Counted from the first letter of the stretch, positions 7,454 to 16,707 are shown. The stretch is DNA of 64,000 bases from Virgibacillus_P tibetensis (GCF_036026595.1 NZ_JARZFX010000012.1:29936-93935); one strand, 5' to 3'. The notes: generated from the sequence alone by a model not told the origin. Numbers and translations: made by a program.

Positions 7454-8567
7454 TTAAAACTTCCTCCATATCTATTTTAATCTGTTTTTCGGATAATTCT
7501 TTTCTTACTGTATACTTTGAAACAATTGTTTTGTGGGCATTTACCAAACCGGATTTGATAATACTATCTAATTTTATATTTTTTAGCCATGAGTAAATAA
7601 TAGCTGAACAAAATGAATCTCCTGCGCCCGTTACATCTACCACTAATGGCGTTTCAACAGCTGGGTAATGACGGATTACACCAGTTTCAGTACCAACGAT
7701 TACGCCTTTTGCTCCATTTGTGACAATGACATTTTTAGCACCAAGCTCCAGCCATTTTGTAACCGAATTCTCCCAATCATTGTAACTTTGCAGCTTTGCT
7801 TTAAAGAAGGATTCTGTTTCATCTTTATTTACAATGAGCCAGCTTACCGAGCTAAGTGACTCTGGAAGGCGGTCCATTTTCGGGGATGAAACTGGAATTA
7901 CAACCAAAGGAATCTCATGCTTTGCTGTAAATTGGCAAAGGAAATTTATTGTTTCACCTGGACAATTTAAATCTACGACAATGCACTTAGCTTCTTTTAG
8001 AATATCGCTTTTCCCCTCCAATAACGCAGGGGTTATTTCCTCATAAATATCCATGTCGGCTAGTGCGATAGATAGATCACCATCCGTATCTAATACTGCT
8101 GTGTATGAACCCGTTGATCTATGCTCAAGTTGAACCACATGATCCAGGTTCATAAAAGGAGAAGATGCTTCATAAATTTCCTGCCACTCTAAATCAAGAC
8201 CACCGACTGAAAGGAATGTCACTTTCTCTCCCAGCCTACCAAGGTTCTCAGCAATGTTTCTTGCAACTCCTCCAACTGTTCTGGAAGATTGAACTGGATT
8301 AGATGTACCGCTGACAATTTTATTTTTTGCATAAAGCTTCCTGTCTACGTTAGCTCCGCCTATACAAATAATAGGTTGCGTTTCCTTAGAAGCAGCTGAT
8401 TCAGCAATTTTTTCTTTTGATAATGTGGAATTCTCTAATTCACTTGAAGTAATTGTCTCATTGATTTCAGAGCTGGTAACAATATGGTTGTGATTATTTT
8501 TACTATTGAATGTGATTTTTACCCCCTCCTTCTCCGAGGTTAAACAAAAGTTTGTTGTTACAAACAT
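7437..8567 (-). CDS. psuK: pseudouridine kinase (PfkB family)
   Basis: PfkB-family sugar kinase that phosphorylates pseudouridine for Psu[13 protein letters not shown] near 66-77, [15 protein letters not shown] and the anion-hole/catalytic block [13 protein letters not shown] near 315 are all present. The usual N-terminal winged helix of Firmicute PsuK is replaced by ~60 polar Ser/Thr/Glu-rich residues. The translation start is unclear: ATG 8567 lies only 6 bases past a good -10 box and has no ribosome site. The strong site GGAGAAGGAGGGGG (about 8521-8535) is followed by no ATG, GTG or TTG in frame. Either a leaderless start or a non-standard start such as ATC is used. Confidence 0.88.
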   Translation of the reverse strand: MFVTTNFCLTSEKEGVKITFNSKNNHNHIVTSSEINETITSSELENSTLSKEKIAESAASKETQPIICIGGANVDRKLYAKNKIVSGTSNPVQSSRTVGGVARNIAENLGRLGEKVTFLSVGGLDLEWQEIYEASSPFMNLDHVVQLEHRSTGSYTAVLDTDGDLSIALADMDIYEEITPALLEGKSDILKEAKCIVVDLNCPGETINFLCQFTAKHEIPLVVIPVSSPKMDRLPESLSSVSWLIVNKDETESFFKAKLQSYNDWENSVTKWLELGAKNVIVTNGAKGVIVGTETGVIRHYPAVETPLVVDVTGAGDSFCSAIIYSWLKNIKLDSIIKSGLVNAHKTIVSKYTVRKELSEKQIKIDMEEVLNEKIH

Positions 8568-8573
8568 AGGTTT

Positions 8574-8601
8574 AGTATACGCTATCGTTTAAAAAAGTCA
8601 A
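8574..8601 (-). promoter_or_regulatory. sigma-A promoter of psuK-psuG
   Basis: TTGACT (-35, 8601-8596) and TATACT (-10, 8579-8574) are separated by 16 bases. Transcription would begin at or next to the ATG at 8567, which bears on the psuK start problem. Confidence 0.7.
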
Positions 8602-8655
8602 TGAAGGAATCGTGATTTTTTAAAAGAGATTCCCATGTTTATTCTACACCAAAAA

Positions 8656-8682
8656 ACCTCATCTATTTATGATAGATGAGGT
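8656..8682 (-). terminator. terminator of the DMT transporter gene
   Basis: ACCTCATCTA pairs with TAGATGAGGT around a 7-base loop; on the minus strand it is followed by TTTTTT. It lies ~140 bases past the stop of the transporter gene. Confidence 0.8.
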
Positions 8683-8821
8683 ACTTGTTTTTCTGCATGC
8701 AAAGAAGTAATCCAGCAAGCATATCATACAAAATAACCATGTCCAGCTCGAACTTCTTTTTCTTATTAAGATCTTAAGCAAGCTTTCTATGGCAAATATC
8801 GAAGAAAGCTCAAGGGGAAAT

Positions 8822-9736
8822 TCAGGATTTTCTGAGCTTTTGTTTATGTTTTTTAAAATGCACTACCTCATTGGTTCGTGTTGTCGGTAGACCTATACCG
8901 ATAATAATGACTAGGATTCCTATAATTTGTACAGGTGTAACAGCTTCGTTTAGTAATAATACAGACACAGAGACAGCTATGGGTAATTCGAAAGCACTTA
9001 ATATAGATGACATACCTGAACCAACCTTAGGTACTGCAATTGTATATAAAAAAACCGGAATAATCATGCCAAATAAGCCCAATGCTACGCCATATACCCA
9101 AAGCCCCTGGTTAAATAATGTGCCATTCCAAATGATCTCAGGTGATTGAAAAATAGCCGTCGTTATAAATGCAAAGAAAGAAATGAGTAATAATCGATTT
9201 GACGTGGTCATGTGTTTAATTTGTTTTCCATTAACAAATATAAATAAAGAAAAAACGACTGCTGCAGCAAGTCCCCACAACCATCCTTGTATGGCGATTT
9301 GGGTTAAATCAACATCAAGCAAACCAGCGGCTGGGATAGTTCCTGCAAATAATACGACTAAGGAAATAAACTCAATTCTGCTTGGAAGTCGACGTTTAGC
9401 GATACAAGAAATCAGCATACCTATCCATGTAAATTGAAACAAAAGGACAACTGCCAGTGAGGCAGGTAAATAGACTAAAGAACGTCCATAAAAAATGTTT
9501 GTTAAGCCTGTTAGTACTCCCGAGGTAATAAGTATTTTTATGCCATTCATATTTAACTTTGCTCCGTTAGATAAAAGGAAAATAGACAATGCTAGGAGAA
9601 ATCCCATAAAAAACTGACTCGTAATTGCCTCTGAAGCTGTAAAACCACTTTGCATAGCTAGCTTCACAATAGTTGATACGACACCATAGCTACTAGCTGC
9701 TATAATAACCAACAGAGGATAAAACCATAATCTCAA
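8822..9736 (-). CDS. EamA/DMT-superfamily transporter
   Basis: A 304-residue integral membrane protein with about ten hydrophobic segments arranged as two EamA repeats, ending in a short basic tail (HKQKLRKS). The repeat hallmark GxxYGVVSTIVKLA is at the N-terminus and FELPIAVSVSVLLLNEAVTP in the second half. Members export amino acids, nucleobases or other metabolites. It is divergent from a winged-helix/PfkB kinase gene and lies between two nucleoside salvage blocks, so a nucleoside- or base-related substrate is possible. That is inference only. Confidence 0.85.
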   Translation of the reverse strand: MRLWFYPLLVIIAASSYGVVSTIVKLAMQSGFTASEAITSQFFMGFLLALSIFLLSNGAKLNMNGIKILITSGVLTGLTNIFYGRSLVYLPASLAVVLLFQFTWIGMLISCIAKRRLPSRIEFISLVVLFAGTIPAAGLLDVDLTQIAIQGWLWGLAAAVVFSLFIFVNGKQIKHMTTSNRLLLISFFAFITTAIFQSPEIIWNGTLFNQGLWVYGVALGLFGMIIPVFLYTIAVPKVGSGMSSILSAFELPIAVSVSVLLLNEAVTPVQIIGILVIIIGIGLPTTRTNEVVHFKKHKQKLRKS

Positions 9737-9907
9737 TTGAACTTCCTCCTCTATTTAATATATATCGATTTTTTAAAAAGGATAAAAAGGAAAAAAATTA
9801 ATAGCTTTTAATATAATCATAGATTGGACTTTTGTGCAATATTTAATTAACATAAATGAATCAAATAGATTCCTGGTTTATCTATAAAGGCTATTTTTAT
9901 TTAGGAA

Positions 9908-11032
9908 ATGGGGTTATTTTTAGTGAATAAGGAAAATCAGATTTTACACCACATTAAAATGAATCCATTCATCTCACAGCAGGAATTATCAAAAAAGGTT
10001 GGTCTATCACGTTCGGCAGTCGCCAATTATATCGCTAATTTGACAAGGCGTGGAGAGATTAAGGGACGCGCTTATGTTATACAGAACCAGTCATCCGTTG
10101 TCTGTATTGGTGGTACAAACACAGATCGGAAGGCGCAGTCAGATCAGAAGGTGCATTTGCACACATCAAACCCAGTTAAAATAACTGAAGTTTGTGGTGG
10201 TGTCGCACGAAATTTCGCTGAGAACTTAAGTAGGCTGGGCTATAGTACTTCCCTAATAACCTGCGTAGGAGATGATGCGGAGGGGGACTGGCTGCTGAAT
10301 GAAACTAAACACCAAGGGGTGGATGTGAGCCAAGCTTGGGTGCTGCATTCAAAGCGGACCGGAACATATACTGCTTTATTGGATGTTACGGGTAAGATGG
10401 TTGTCTCTATGGCAGATATGAATATATATGAATATATAACCATTGAAATGATCGAAGACAAATGGTCCTATATTGCGAAAGCAAAGGCTGTTTTTTTGGA
10501 TACAAACATTCCAGAAGATTGTATAAATTATTTAATTAAACGGTGCAGGGATGAAGATATCGTACTGTATATTAACCCTGTATCTGCAGCAAAAGTACAA
10601 AAGCTTCCTCATTGTCTTGATGGTGTAGACGTGCTGCTTCTCAACCAAGAAGAAGCAGAAGTGCTAATTGGAGAAAAGATAAATTCCGTCGAGGTTTGCC
10701 AGCAGGCTTGTGAAGAAATTAGACAGCGTGGGGTTAGAAAAGTAATTATTATGCTTGACAGTCAAGGTGTTTATTATTCTTCCCTTAAGGAGTCTGGTCA
10801 TTTGGCACCTTTTGAGACTGATATGGTGGATAGTACAGGAAGTGATGATGCGTTTGCTTCATGTGCTATTTATGGAATCATGAGTGATGAATCACTACGA
10901 AGCGCTTGCCAGTTAGGTCTAGCTGGTTATGCACTAACCCAGCAAAGTGAGCGATCAGTTTCAACGCTTTTAAAGCCTGAGAAGATTCACGAATTAGTAG
11001 AAGTTTACCTACGTGATAAAACCTTCAAATAA
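9908..11032 (+). CDS. winged-helix/PfkB carbohydrate kinase, PsuK-like
   Basis: The N-terminal ~60 residues form a winged helix (NPFISQQELSKKVGLSRSAV...NLTRRGEIKGRAYVI), followed by a PfkB kinase (VCIGGTNTDRKAQS, then GGVARNFAENLSRLG). The architecture is that of Firmicute pseudouridine kinases. In the PfkB signature, the usual GAGD is changed to STGSDDAFAS (near 310), so the anion hole is altered and kinase activity may be reduced or lost. It could act mainly as a regulator. ATG 9908 or GTG 9923 are possible starts; GTG follows AAATGGGG. Divergent from the DMT transporter. It resembles psuK at 7437-8567 but is not a recent copy. Confidence 0.8.
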   Translation: MGLFLVNKENQILHHIKMNPFISQQELSKKVGLSRSAVANYIANLTRRGEIKGRAYVIQNQSSVVCIGGTNTDRKAQSDQKVHLHTSNPVKITEVCGGVARNFAENLSRLGYSTSLITCVGDDAEGDWLLNETKHQGVDVSQAWVLHSKRTGTYTALLDVTGKMVVSMADMNIYEYITIEMIEDKWSYIAKAKAVFLDTNIPEDCINYLIKRCRDEDIVLYINPVSAAKVQKLPHCLDGVDVLLLNQEEAEVLIGEKINSVEVCQQACEEIRQRGVRKVIIMLDSQGVYYSSLKESGHLAPFETDMVDSTGSDDAFASCAIYGIMSDESLRSACQLGLAGYALTQQSERSVSTLLKPEKIHELVEVYLRDKTFK

Positions 11033-11041
11033 AAGAATCAT

Positions 11042-11092
11042 GGGACGGTTCGCTTGCTTCAGTTTAAATGATTTTGAAGCATGAGAACCGTC
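11042..11092. repeat. dispersed hairpin repeat, copy 2
   Basis: GGGACGGTTC and TGCTTCA pair with TGAAGCA and GAACCGTC to make a long interrupted stem just after the kinase stop codon. The same element occurs after rbsK (15404-15452) and, degenerate, after psuG (6474-6519). It may serve as terminator or mRNA 3' stabiliser. Confidence 0.7.
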
Positions 11093-11106
11093 GTCGTGAT
11101 TTCTTA

Positions 11107-11135
11107 TTGACAAATATTAAATTAGCTTTTATTAT
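11107..11135 (+). promoter_or_regulatory. promoter of the nucleoside/ribose operon
   Basis: TTGACA at 11107-11112, a 17-base spacer, and TATTAT at 11130-11135 give a near-consensus sigma-A promoter ahead of the permease-hydrolase-regulator-ribokinase operon. Confidence 0.8.
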
Positions 11136-11138
11136 ATT

Positions 11139-11163
11139 GTAACCGGTTACTGTAACGGGTTAC
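11139..11163 (+). promoter_or_regulatory. two tandem LacI-type operators
   Basis: GTAACCGGTTAC (11139-11150) is a perfect 12-bp palindrome with central CG. A second copy, GTAACGGGTTAC (11152-11163), follows one base later with a single mismatch. They cover the expected transcription start, right after the -10 box, so binding by the operon's LacI-family protein (13528-14523) would block initiation. The regulator assignment is inferred from palindrome style and operon membership. Confidence 0.75.
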
Positions 11164-11187
11164 ATTATCATATGAGGAGGTGGCAGG

Positions 11188-12417
11188 ATGAATTTATTAT
11201 GGGGATTGGTTGGAATAATCACCGTATTAGGTATTGGATATCTTTTAAGTGTTAATAAGAAAGATATTAATATGAGAACTATTTTATTGGCATTAACGAT
11301 CCAGTTGCTATTTGCATATCTAGCATTAAAATCTACTATTGGACGAGCCGTTTTAGAGGGACTGTCGTCTATGGTGCAAGGAATTATCGGCTATTCAAAT
11401 GAAGGTATTTCTTTTTTATTTGGACCATTAATTGGTGAAGGTACCATTTTTGCGTTTGAAGTGTTAACGATCATTATTTTCTTTTCATCTTTAATTTCAA
11501 TCCTATATTATTTAGGTATTATGCAGTGGGTTATTAAAATTATTGGTGGTGCATTATCGAAATTATTAGGTACTACTAAAATAGAATCGTTAGCTGCTGC
11601 TGCAAATATCTTTGTTGGGCATACGGAAGCACCTTTAGTAGTAAAACCATTTATTAAAAAAATGCATGAATCTGAACTATTTGCCATAATGGTAGGTGGG
11701 ATGGGGTCTGTCTCCGGTGCGGTGTTAGTAGGATATTCCATGTTAGGCATACCTCTTGAATATCTCTTAGCTGCAAGCTTCATGGCTGCACCCTCCAGCT
11801 TGTTAATAGCGAAAATAGTTATTCCTCTACCAAAGGAATTCAGAGAAAGTCTAGCCAATAGTGAAGAGATAAAAGAAGTTACTATCCAAGAAGATGAAGA
11901 AAAGGCAACAAATATAATTGATGCTGCTGCAAGAGGAGCGTCAACTGGTGTGAAAATGGTGTTAGAGATTGCAGGGATGCTATTAGCATTCGTTGCATTA
12001 ATCGCTCTCATCAATGGTATTTTTGGTATAGTAGGAGATTTTATTGGGATAGATAATCTAACCATGGAAGGAATACTTGGAATTCTGCTTTCTCCTTTAG
12101 CATTTCTAATTGGTGTACCATGGGACGAAGCGGTAATAGCTGGACAATATATTGGCCAAAAAATAGTAGTTAATGAATTTGTGGCATATGCTGGGTTTGG
12201 ACCGATAATCGATACACTTTCAGTTAAAACAGGGATGATTTTAAGCTTTGCTCTGGCTGGCTTTGCTAATTTCGGTTCGATCGCAATCCAAATTGGTGCT
12301 TTAGGTTCCCTTGCACCAGAAAGAAGAAAAGATGTATCAAAATTAGGACTGCGGGCAATGATTGCAGGTACGTTAGCATCATTATTAAATGCTGCTATAG
12401 CAGGGATGTTTATTTAA
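11188..12417 (+). CDS. nupC: concentrative nucleoside transporter (CNT family)
   Basis: A 409-residue membrane protein with about ten transmembrane segments and the CNT motifs: a GEGTIFAFEVL block, AANIFVGHTEAPLVVKPFI in the centre, then SGAVLVGYSMLGIP. CNT proteins import nucleosides with a proton or sodium ion across the cytoplasmic membrane. Start ATG 11188 follows ATGAGGAGGTGG. First gene of a four-gene operon with a nucleoside hydrolase, a LacI regulator and ribokinase, so it likely supplies ribonucleosides. Confidence 0.9.
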   Translation: MNLLWGLVGIITVLGIGYLLSVNKKDINMRTILLALTIQLLFAYLALKSTIGRAVLEGLSSMVQGIIGYSNEGISFLFGPLIGEGTIFAFEVLTIIIFFSSLISILYYLGIMQWVIKIIGGALSKLLGTTKIESLAAAANIFVGHTEAPLVVKPFIKKMHESELFAIMVGGMGSVSGAVLVGYSMLGIPLEYLLAASFMAAPSSLLIAKIVIPLPKEFRESLANSEEIKEVTIQEDEEKATNIIDAAARGASTGVKMVLEIAGMLLAFVALIALINGIFGIVGDFIGIDNLTMEGILGILLSPLAFLIGVPWDEAVIAGQYIGQKIVVNEFVAYAGFGPIIDTLSVKTGMILSFALAGFANFGSIAIQIGALGSLAPERRKDVSKLGLRAMIAGTLASLLNAAIAGMFI

Positions 12418-12502
12418 AAACCGTATAACTTTAATAAAAGAATAGTGTGCTCATAATAATTATTCTTTTAAATACAACAGTTCAAATGAAGGAGTGCTTG
12501 AA

Positions 12503-13447
12503 ATGAACAAAAATGTAAAGGTTATATTAGATTGTGACCCAGGTCATGATGATGCAATATCAATTATATTGGCAGCTTCAGAGGTTAGTAACCTTGAAAT
12601 AGAAGCTATTACAACTGTTGCAGGTAATGTTGAAGTAGAAAAAAATACGTTGAATGCACTTAATGTATGTGACATAGTTGGACTAAAAGATGTCCCGGTA
12701 GCACAAGGCGCAGAGAAACCTTTAATTAAAGAAAGAGAAATAGCTGAAGAAATTCATGGCGATTCTGGTCTGGATGGGCCTTCACTTCCAAGTGAACCAG
12801 CAAAAAAAGCTGTTAGCCAGCATGCTGTTGATTTGATTATTGAAAAAGTCCTAAACTCTGATAATGATATTACGTTAGTTCCAACAGGTCCACTTACAAA
12901 TATAGCACTAGCTATGATAAGGGAGCCTAAGATTATTCCCAAAATAAAAGAAATTGTATTAATGGGTGGAGGTACATTTGGAAATTGGACTCCTGCTGCA
13001 GAATTTAATATATATGTAGATGCAGAAGCAGCTAAGGTCGTCTTTGAAAGTGGTGTACCGATTGCTATGTTTGGTCTAGACGTAACGCATCAAGCATTGG
13101 CGACTCAAGAAATAATTCGTGAGTTAGCTGTTATTGATAACTCAGTTTCTAATTTTGTTGTTGAGCTTTTACAGTTCTTTGCTAAGACATATAAAGATGT
13201 ATTCGGATTTGAAGGTGCACCGATACACGATGCTTGTACGGCTGCCTATTTAATCGACCCTTCCATTTTCGAATTAAAAAATGTCCGTGTAGACATTGAG
13301 ACAAAAGGGGAGTTTAGTTATGGGATGACTTGTGTAGATAGTCTTCATGTAAGTGGAAGAGTGCCAAATGTTAATTTTGCATATCAATTAGATTCAGATA
13401 AATTTTGGGGTTTATTTACAAACGCTCTAAAATCCTATTCTGATTAA
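12503..13447 (+). CDS. inosine/uridine-preferring nucleoside hydrolase
   Basis: The calcium- and ribose-binding signature DCDPGHDDAISI is at the N-terminus. VPTGPLTNIALA, MGGG...NWTPAAEFNIYVD and the C-terminal HDACTAAYL complete the IunH fold. It hydrolyses imported nucleosides to base and free ribose in the cytoplasm. The start ATG 12503 is preferred over the upstream GTG 12494 because AAGGAG sits 9 bases upstream of it. Free ribose would be phosphorylated by the ribokinase two genes downstream. Confidence 0.92.
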   Translation: MNKNVKVILDCDPGHDDAISIILAASEVSNLEIEAITTVAGNVEVEKNTLNALNVCDIVGLKDVPVAQGAEKPLIKEREIAEEIHGDSGLDGPSLPSEPAKKAVSQHAVDLIIEKVLNSDNDITLVPTGPLTNIALAMIREPKIIPKIKEIVLMGGGTFGNWTPAAEFNIYVDAEAAKVVFESGVPIAMFGLDVTHQALATQEIIRELAVIDNSVSNFVVELLQFFAKTYKDVFGFEGAPIHDACTAAYLIDPSIFELKNVRVDIETKGEFSYGMTCVDSLHVSGRVPNVNFAYQLDSDKFWGLFTNALKSYSD

Positions 13448-13527
13448 GCTTTATGGATACTGATTTATTATTTAAAACCTGCTATAGTAATTTTAAATAC
13501 ATTGTATCTTAAGGTGGATAAACTAAA

Positions 13528-14523
13528 ATGGTGAGTATTAAAGATGTTGCAAAATATGCAAATGTATCTGTTGCTACAGTTTCAAGAGTTTTAAATAATA
13601 AAGACACTGTTAGTGAAGGGACAGAGAAAATAGTAAAAGAAGCAATTGAGGCTTTAAATTATCGTCCCAATTTAGTTGCTAGAACGTTATATAAAAAAAG
13701 ATCAAGCATGATTGGACTGATTTTACCTGATATTACTAACCCGTTTTTCCCAGCTTTAGCACGAGCTATAGAAGATAAAGCACTATCTTACGGGTTCACA
13801 GTAATACTGTGTAATGCGGATGGCAATGCAAAAAAAGAAATGGATTATATAAAGTCATTAGAACAAAAATATATCGATGGTTTTATAATATCTACAAGTC
13901 AATTAGAGGTAGAAAACTATGATCAGTTTGATTTTCCAGTGGTTGCTTTAGATAGATTTATAAAAAATGAAATACCTACTGTAATGGCCAACAATGAGGA
14001 AGGGGCATTTAAAGCAACAAAACATCTCATGGAGGTAAATTGCAAATTAATTGCACATGTGCGAGGTCCAAGTGGAGTTGGTCCTGCTGATGACCGGGAA
14101 AAAGGATTTTTGAAAGCGGTTAAAGAGTCTACTATTAAATATACAATAGTAGAAACAGACTATGATCTTTATACTGCTGAAAAGGTTGCTTATCAATTAC
14201 TTCAAAATAATCCAGAGATTGATGGAATATTTGCCGGTAGTGATTTAATTGCTGCTGGAGTGATGCGAGCAGCTAACCATGTGGGGTTATTAATCCCACA
14301 TGATCTTCAGATTGTAGGCTTCGACGGAATACAGTTGGGTAAAATGCTGTCACCATCTTTAACTACCATTGAGCAGCCAATATATGAGATGGGTGCAATG
14401 GCGGTGGAATTATTATACAAACAAATAGAAAAACTAGATTTAGAGAAATTACACTATAAATTCTCAACTAAATTAATTAAGGGAGAAACTACGAAAAACA
14501 CAAGGGGGTTTATAAATGAATAG
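13528..14523 (+). CDS. LacI-family transcriptional regulator (RbsR-like)
   Basis: The 331-residue repressor has the LacI HTH at residues 3-22 (IKDVAKYANVSVATVSRVLN), the hinge helix region near 45-60 and a periplasmic-binding-like effector domain (GLILPDITNPFFPALARAIE, then GFDGIQLGKMLSPSLTTIEQP). By position it should control the operon it belongs to, through the two GTAACC-type operators at 11139-11163, responding to ribose or a nucleoside-derived ligand. Its last 8 bases overlap the ribokinase gene. Confidence 0.9.
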   Translation: MVSIKDVAKYANVSVATVSRVLNNKDTVSEGTEKIVKEAIEALNYRPNLVARTLYKKRSSMIGLILPDITNPFFPALARAIEDKALSYGFTVILCNADGNAKKEMDYIKSLEQKYIDGFIISTSQLEVENYDQFDFPVVALDRFIKNEIPTVMANNEEGAFKATKHLMEVNCKLIAHVRGPSGVGPADDREKGFLKAVKESTIKYTIVETDYDLYTAEKVAYQLLQNNPEIDGIFAGSDLIAAGVMRAANHVGLLIPHDLQIVGFDGIQLGKMLSPSLTTIEQPIYEMGAMAVELLYKQIEKLDLEKLHYKFSTKLIKGETTKNTRGFINE

Positions 14524-15397
14524 CCCTATTATTACGGTAATTGGAAGTATAAATACAGATATGGTAACAGTTACTGAAAGCTTGCCAAACCAAGGGGAAA
14601 CAGTTATAGGTGACCAATTTAAGATGAAGCCTGGAGGAAAAGGAGCTAATCAAGCTGTAGCAGCAGCCCGCTTAGGTGCTAACGTACAAATGATTGGCAA
14701 AGTAGGGCAAGATCAAAATGGCGCTGATATGCTAAAAGCGTTAAAGAAGGAAAATGTGTCTATCCGTATGGTGGAGACGGCTCCTAAAATTAATACAGGT
14801 ATTGCAAACATTATACTTAGCAATAATGATAATCGGATCATTATTGTTCCGGGTGCTAATGATAAAGTGACTCCAGAATATGTTAGTCAATTTAAAGAAG
14901 ACATACGAAATAGCGATCTTGTCCTAATACAATTTGAAATTCCAGTGGATACCATTATATATTGTCTTGACCTATGTAATGAATATAATATTCCAATTAT
15001 AGTAAATCCAGCTCCGGCCAAAAAAATCGCATCTGATTACTGGTCTAAGGCAACGTATATAACACCAAACGAAAGTGAATATACGCAGTTATTTGACTTT
15101 AAGGATAGGAGCTCTGGTTTTAATGATAAATTAATTGTAACTAAAGGAGCGCATGGTGTTTCCTATAGCATGAATGACGAGTATATGACCTTACCTGCCT
15201 ATTCAGTTAATGCTGTAGATACTACTGGTGCGGGGGACACTTTTAATGGGGCACTAGCCGTTGCACTTTCTGAAAAAAAACCTATCTCTACCTCTATAAA
15301 ATTTGCGAATGCAGCATCAGCCTTATCGATTCAAAAGTTTGGTGCTCAGGATGGTATGCCTACCCGAACAGAGGTGGAATCTTTTCTAAGAAAATAG
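14516..15397 (+). CDS. rbsK: ribokinase
   Basis: A 293-residue PfkB-family kinase with the ribokinase N-terminus (VIGSINTDMV), substrate-binding GGKGANQAVAAARLG near 40-54 and catalytic DTTGAGDTFNGA near 235-246. It converts ribose released by the nucleoside hydrolase to ribose 5-phosphate. The start overlaps the lacI-type gene by 8 bases, behind AAGGGGG, so translation is probably coupled. Last gene of the operon; a hairpin repeat follows. Confidence 0.93.
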   Translation: MNSPIITVIGSINTDMVTVTESLPNQGETVIGDQFKMKPGGKGANQAVAAARLGANVQMIGKVGQDQNGADMLKALKKENVSIRMVETAPKINTGIANIILSNNDNRIIIVPGANDKVTPEYVSQFKEDIRNSDLVLIQFEIPVDTIIYCLDLCNEYNIPIIVNPAPAKKIASDYWSKATYITPNESEYTQLFDFKDRSSGFNDKLIVTKGAHGVSYSMNDEYMTLPAYSVNAVDTTGAGDTFNGALAVALSEKKPISTSIKFANAASALSIQKFGAQDGMPTRTEVESFLRK

Positions 15398-15403
15398 GAG
15401 CAT

Positions 15404-15452
15404 GGGAACGTTCTCATGCTTCAGTTTGATTCTGAAGCATGACAGACGTCCC
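15404..15452. repeat. dispersed hairpin repeat, copy 3
   Basis: GGGAACG and CATGCTTCAG pair with CTGAAGCATG and CGTCCC. It matches the element at 11042-11092 and lies between convergent rbsK and the subtilase gene, where it may act as a bidirectional terminator. Confidence 0.65.
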
Positions 15453-15468
15453 AATAGCTTCCACGTGA

Positions 15469-16707
15469 CTAGTTTACGGTTGGGAATCCAAAGCCAGATG
15501 CGTAGTCATCACCTGTCGATGCACCAGATCCACCTAAGATATCATTGTTTTCTGCACGGTTTTGAAGCTCAGTACGGACCTGTTCAGCAGTATAGTTTGG
15601 GTTTGCATCCCATATTTTTGCTGCCAATCCAGATACGTGAGGCGTGGCCATCGATGTACCACTAATCGTATTATACGATCCGTCATACCATGTCGATTCA
15701 ATGTTACGACCTGGAGCCGAAACTTCTATATCACGTACATCGATGACATAATCCCCAGCCGTGTCTGGATTACCGCGGGATGAGAAGTCTGCTACACGAT
15801 ATGTTCCGTTTTCCTGTACATCTTCAAGAGCAGCCACCGCAACAACTCTTGTTAGTGCTGCTGGGTATCCAATTGTATCAGCAGTCGGACCGGAGTTTCC
15901 TGCTGCTGCCACTATTAATACATCGTTGTTATAAGCATAAGTTACAGCATCTGTAATGAGAGAAGATTCAGAACTGGATCCTAACGACATGGATATAACT
16001 GCGTTTACATTTAAACGATTGGCTTCGTCTGCAACATGTCGGATTGCTGCTGCAATATCATCTGAATAACCGGATCCACGGTTATTTAGCACTTTATAAC
16101 CCCATAACTTCGCATCAGGAGCTACTCCATATATACCACTACCCGAACCACCATCAGCAAGGACTGTTCCCGACACATGTGTACCATGACCGTTTTTGTC
16201 TTCACAGGCGCCCTCAATTAGATTTGATTTTCTATGGCTAAAGTCTTTACATTGCTCTATGTTACTCGACAAATCGGCGTGATCTTTATTTACTCCAGTA
16301 TCAAGAACAGCTACTCTAACTCCACTTCCGCCAGAAGTAGAACTAATTGCATCGTCTTGATAAATTGCCTCTATTCCCCATGGAGTTTGATCGTTAGGTG
16401 CAGTTGATTCATTCGATCCAGGCTTCGCATCCAAGAAAACTTTGTCAACGAGTTCTACGCTTAGATTCTTATTTTTTTGAAGTGCATGGTACTGGGCTGT
16501 GGTAACATCTGTTGTAAATCCTTGCTGATTAAAATCCCAACGCATCCCATAATTCTGTTTTGCACGCTCTTGTGCATTTTCATTGGTGGAGGTAATCAGA
16601 ACACGTAACTTTGTTGAATTCTCAGCTGCATCAACCTGTGAGGTAAAAGAAGGTACAATAAGAATAACAATCATTAACATTAACCCAATTAACTTTAAAC
16701 TTTTCAT
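15469..16707 (-). CDS. secreted subtilisin-like serine protease (S8)
   Basis: The 412-residue precursor has a signal peptide (MKSLKLIGLMLMIVILIVPS, cleavage probably after VDAA near residue 28), an I9-type pro-domain to ~residue 105, and an S8 catalytic domain. The triad is Asp136 in VLDTGVN, His174 in NGHGTHVSG and Ser352 in GTSMATPH; Asn271 in AAAGNSG completes the oxyanion hole. Cys153 and Cys168 could form a disulfide. It would be exported and self-processed as an extracellular protease. It is divergent from an RNPP-type regulator, a layout used by bacilli for quorum-controlled proteases. Confidence 0.93.
   Translation of the reverse strand: MKSLKLIGLMLMIVILIVPSFTSQVDAAENSTKLRVLITSTNENAQERAKQNYGMRWDFNQQGFTTDVTTAQYHALQKNKNLSVELVDKVFLDAKPGSNESTAPNDQTPWGIEAIYQDDAISSTSGGSGVRVAVLDTGVNKDHADLSSNIEQCKDFSHRKSNLIEGACEDKNGHGTHVSGTVLADGGSGSGIYGVAPDAKLWGYKVLNNRGSGYSDDIAAAIRHVADEANRLNVNAVISMSLGSSSESSLITDAVTYAYNNDVLIVAAAGNSGPTADTIGYPAALTRVVAVAALEDVQENGTYRVADFSSRGNPDTAGDYVIDVRDIEVSAPGRNIESTWYDGSYNTISGTSMATPHVSGLAAKIWDANPNYTAEQVRTELQNRAENNDILGGSGASTGDDYASGFGFPTVN

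Noticed and set aside
11508..12065. 185-codon minus-strand ORF inside the nucleoside permease
   Set aside because: It is antisense to a clear CNT transporter, has no ribosome site and no recognisable domain.
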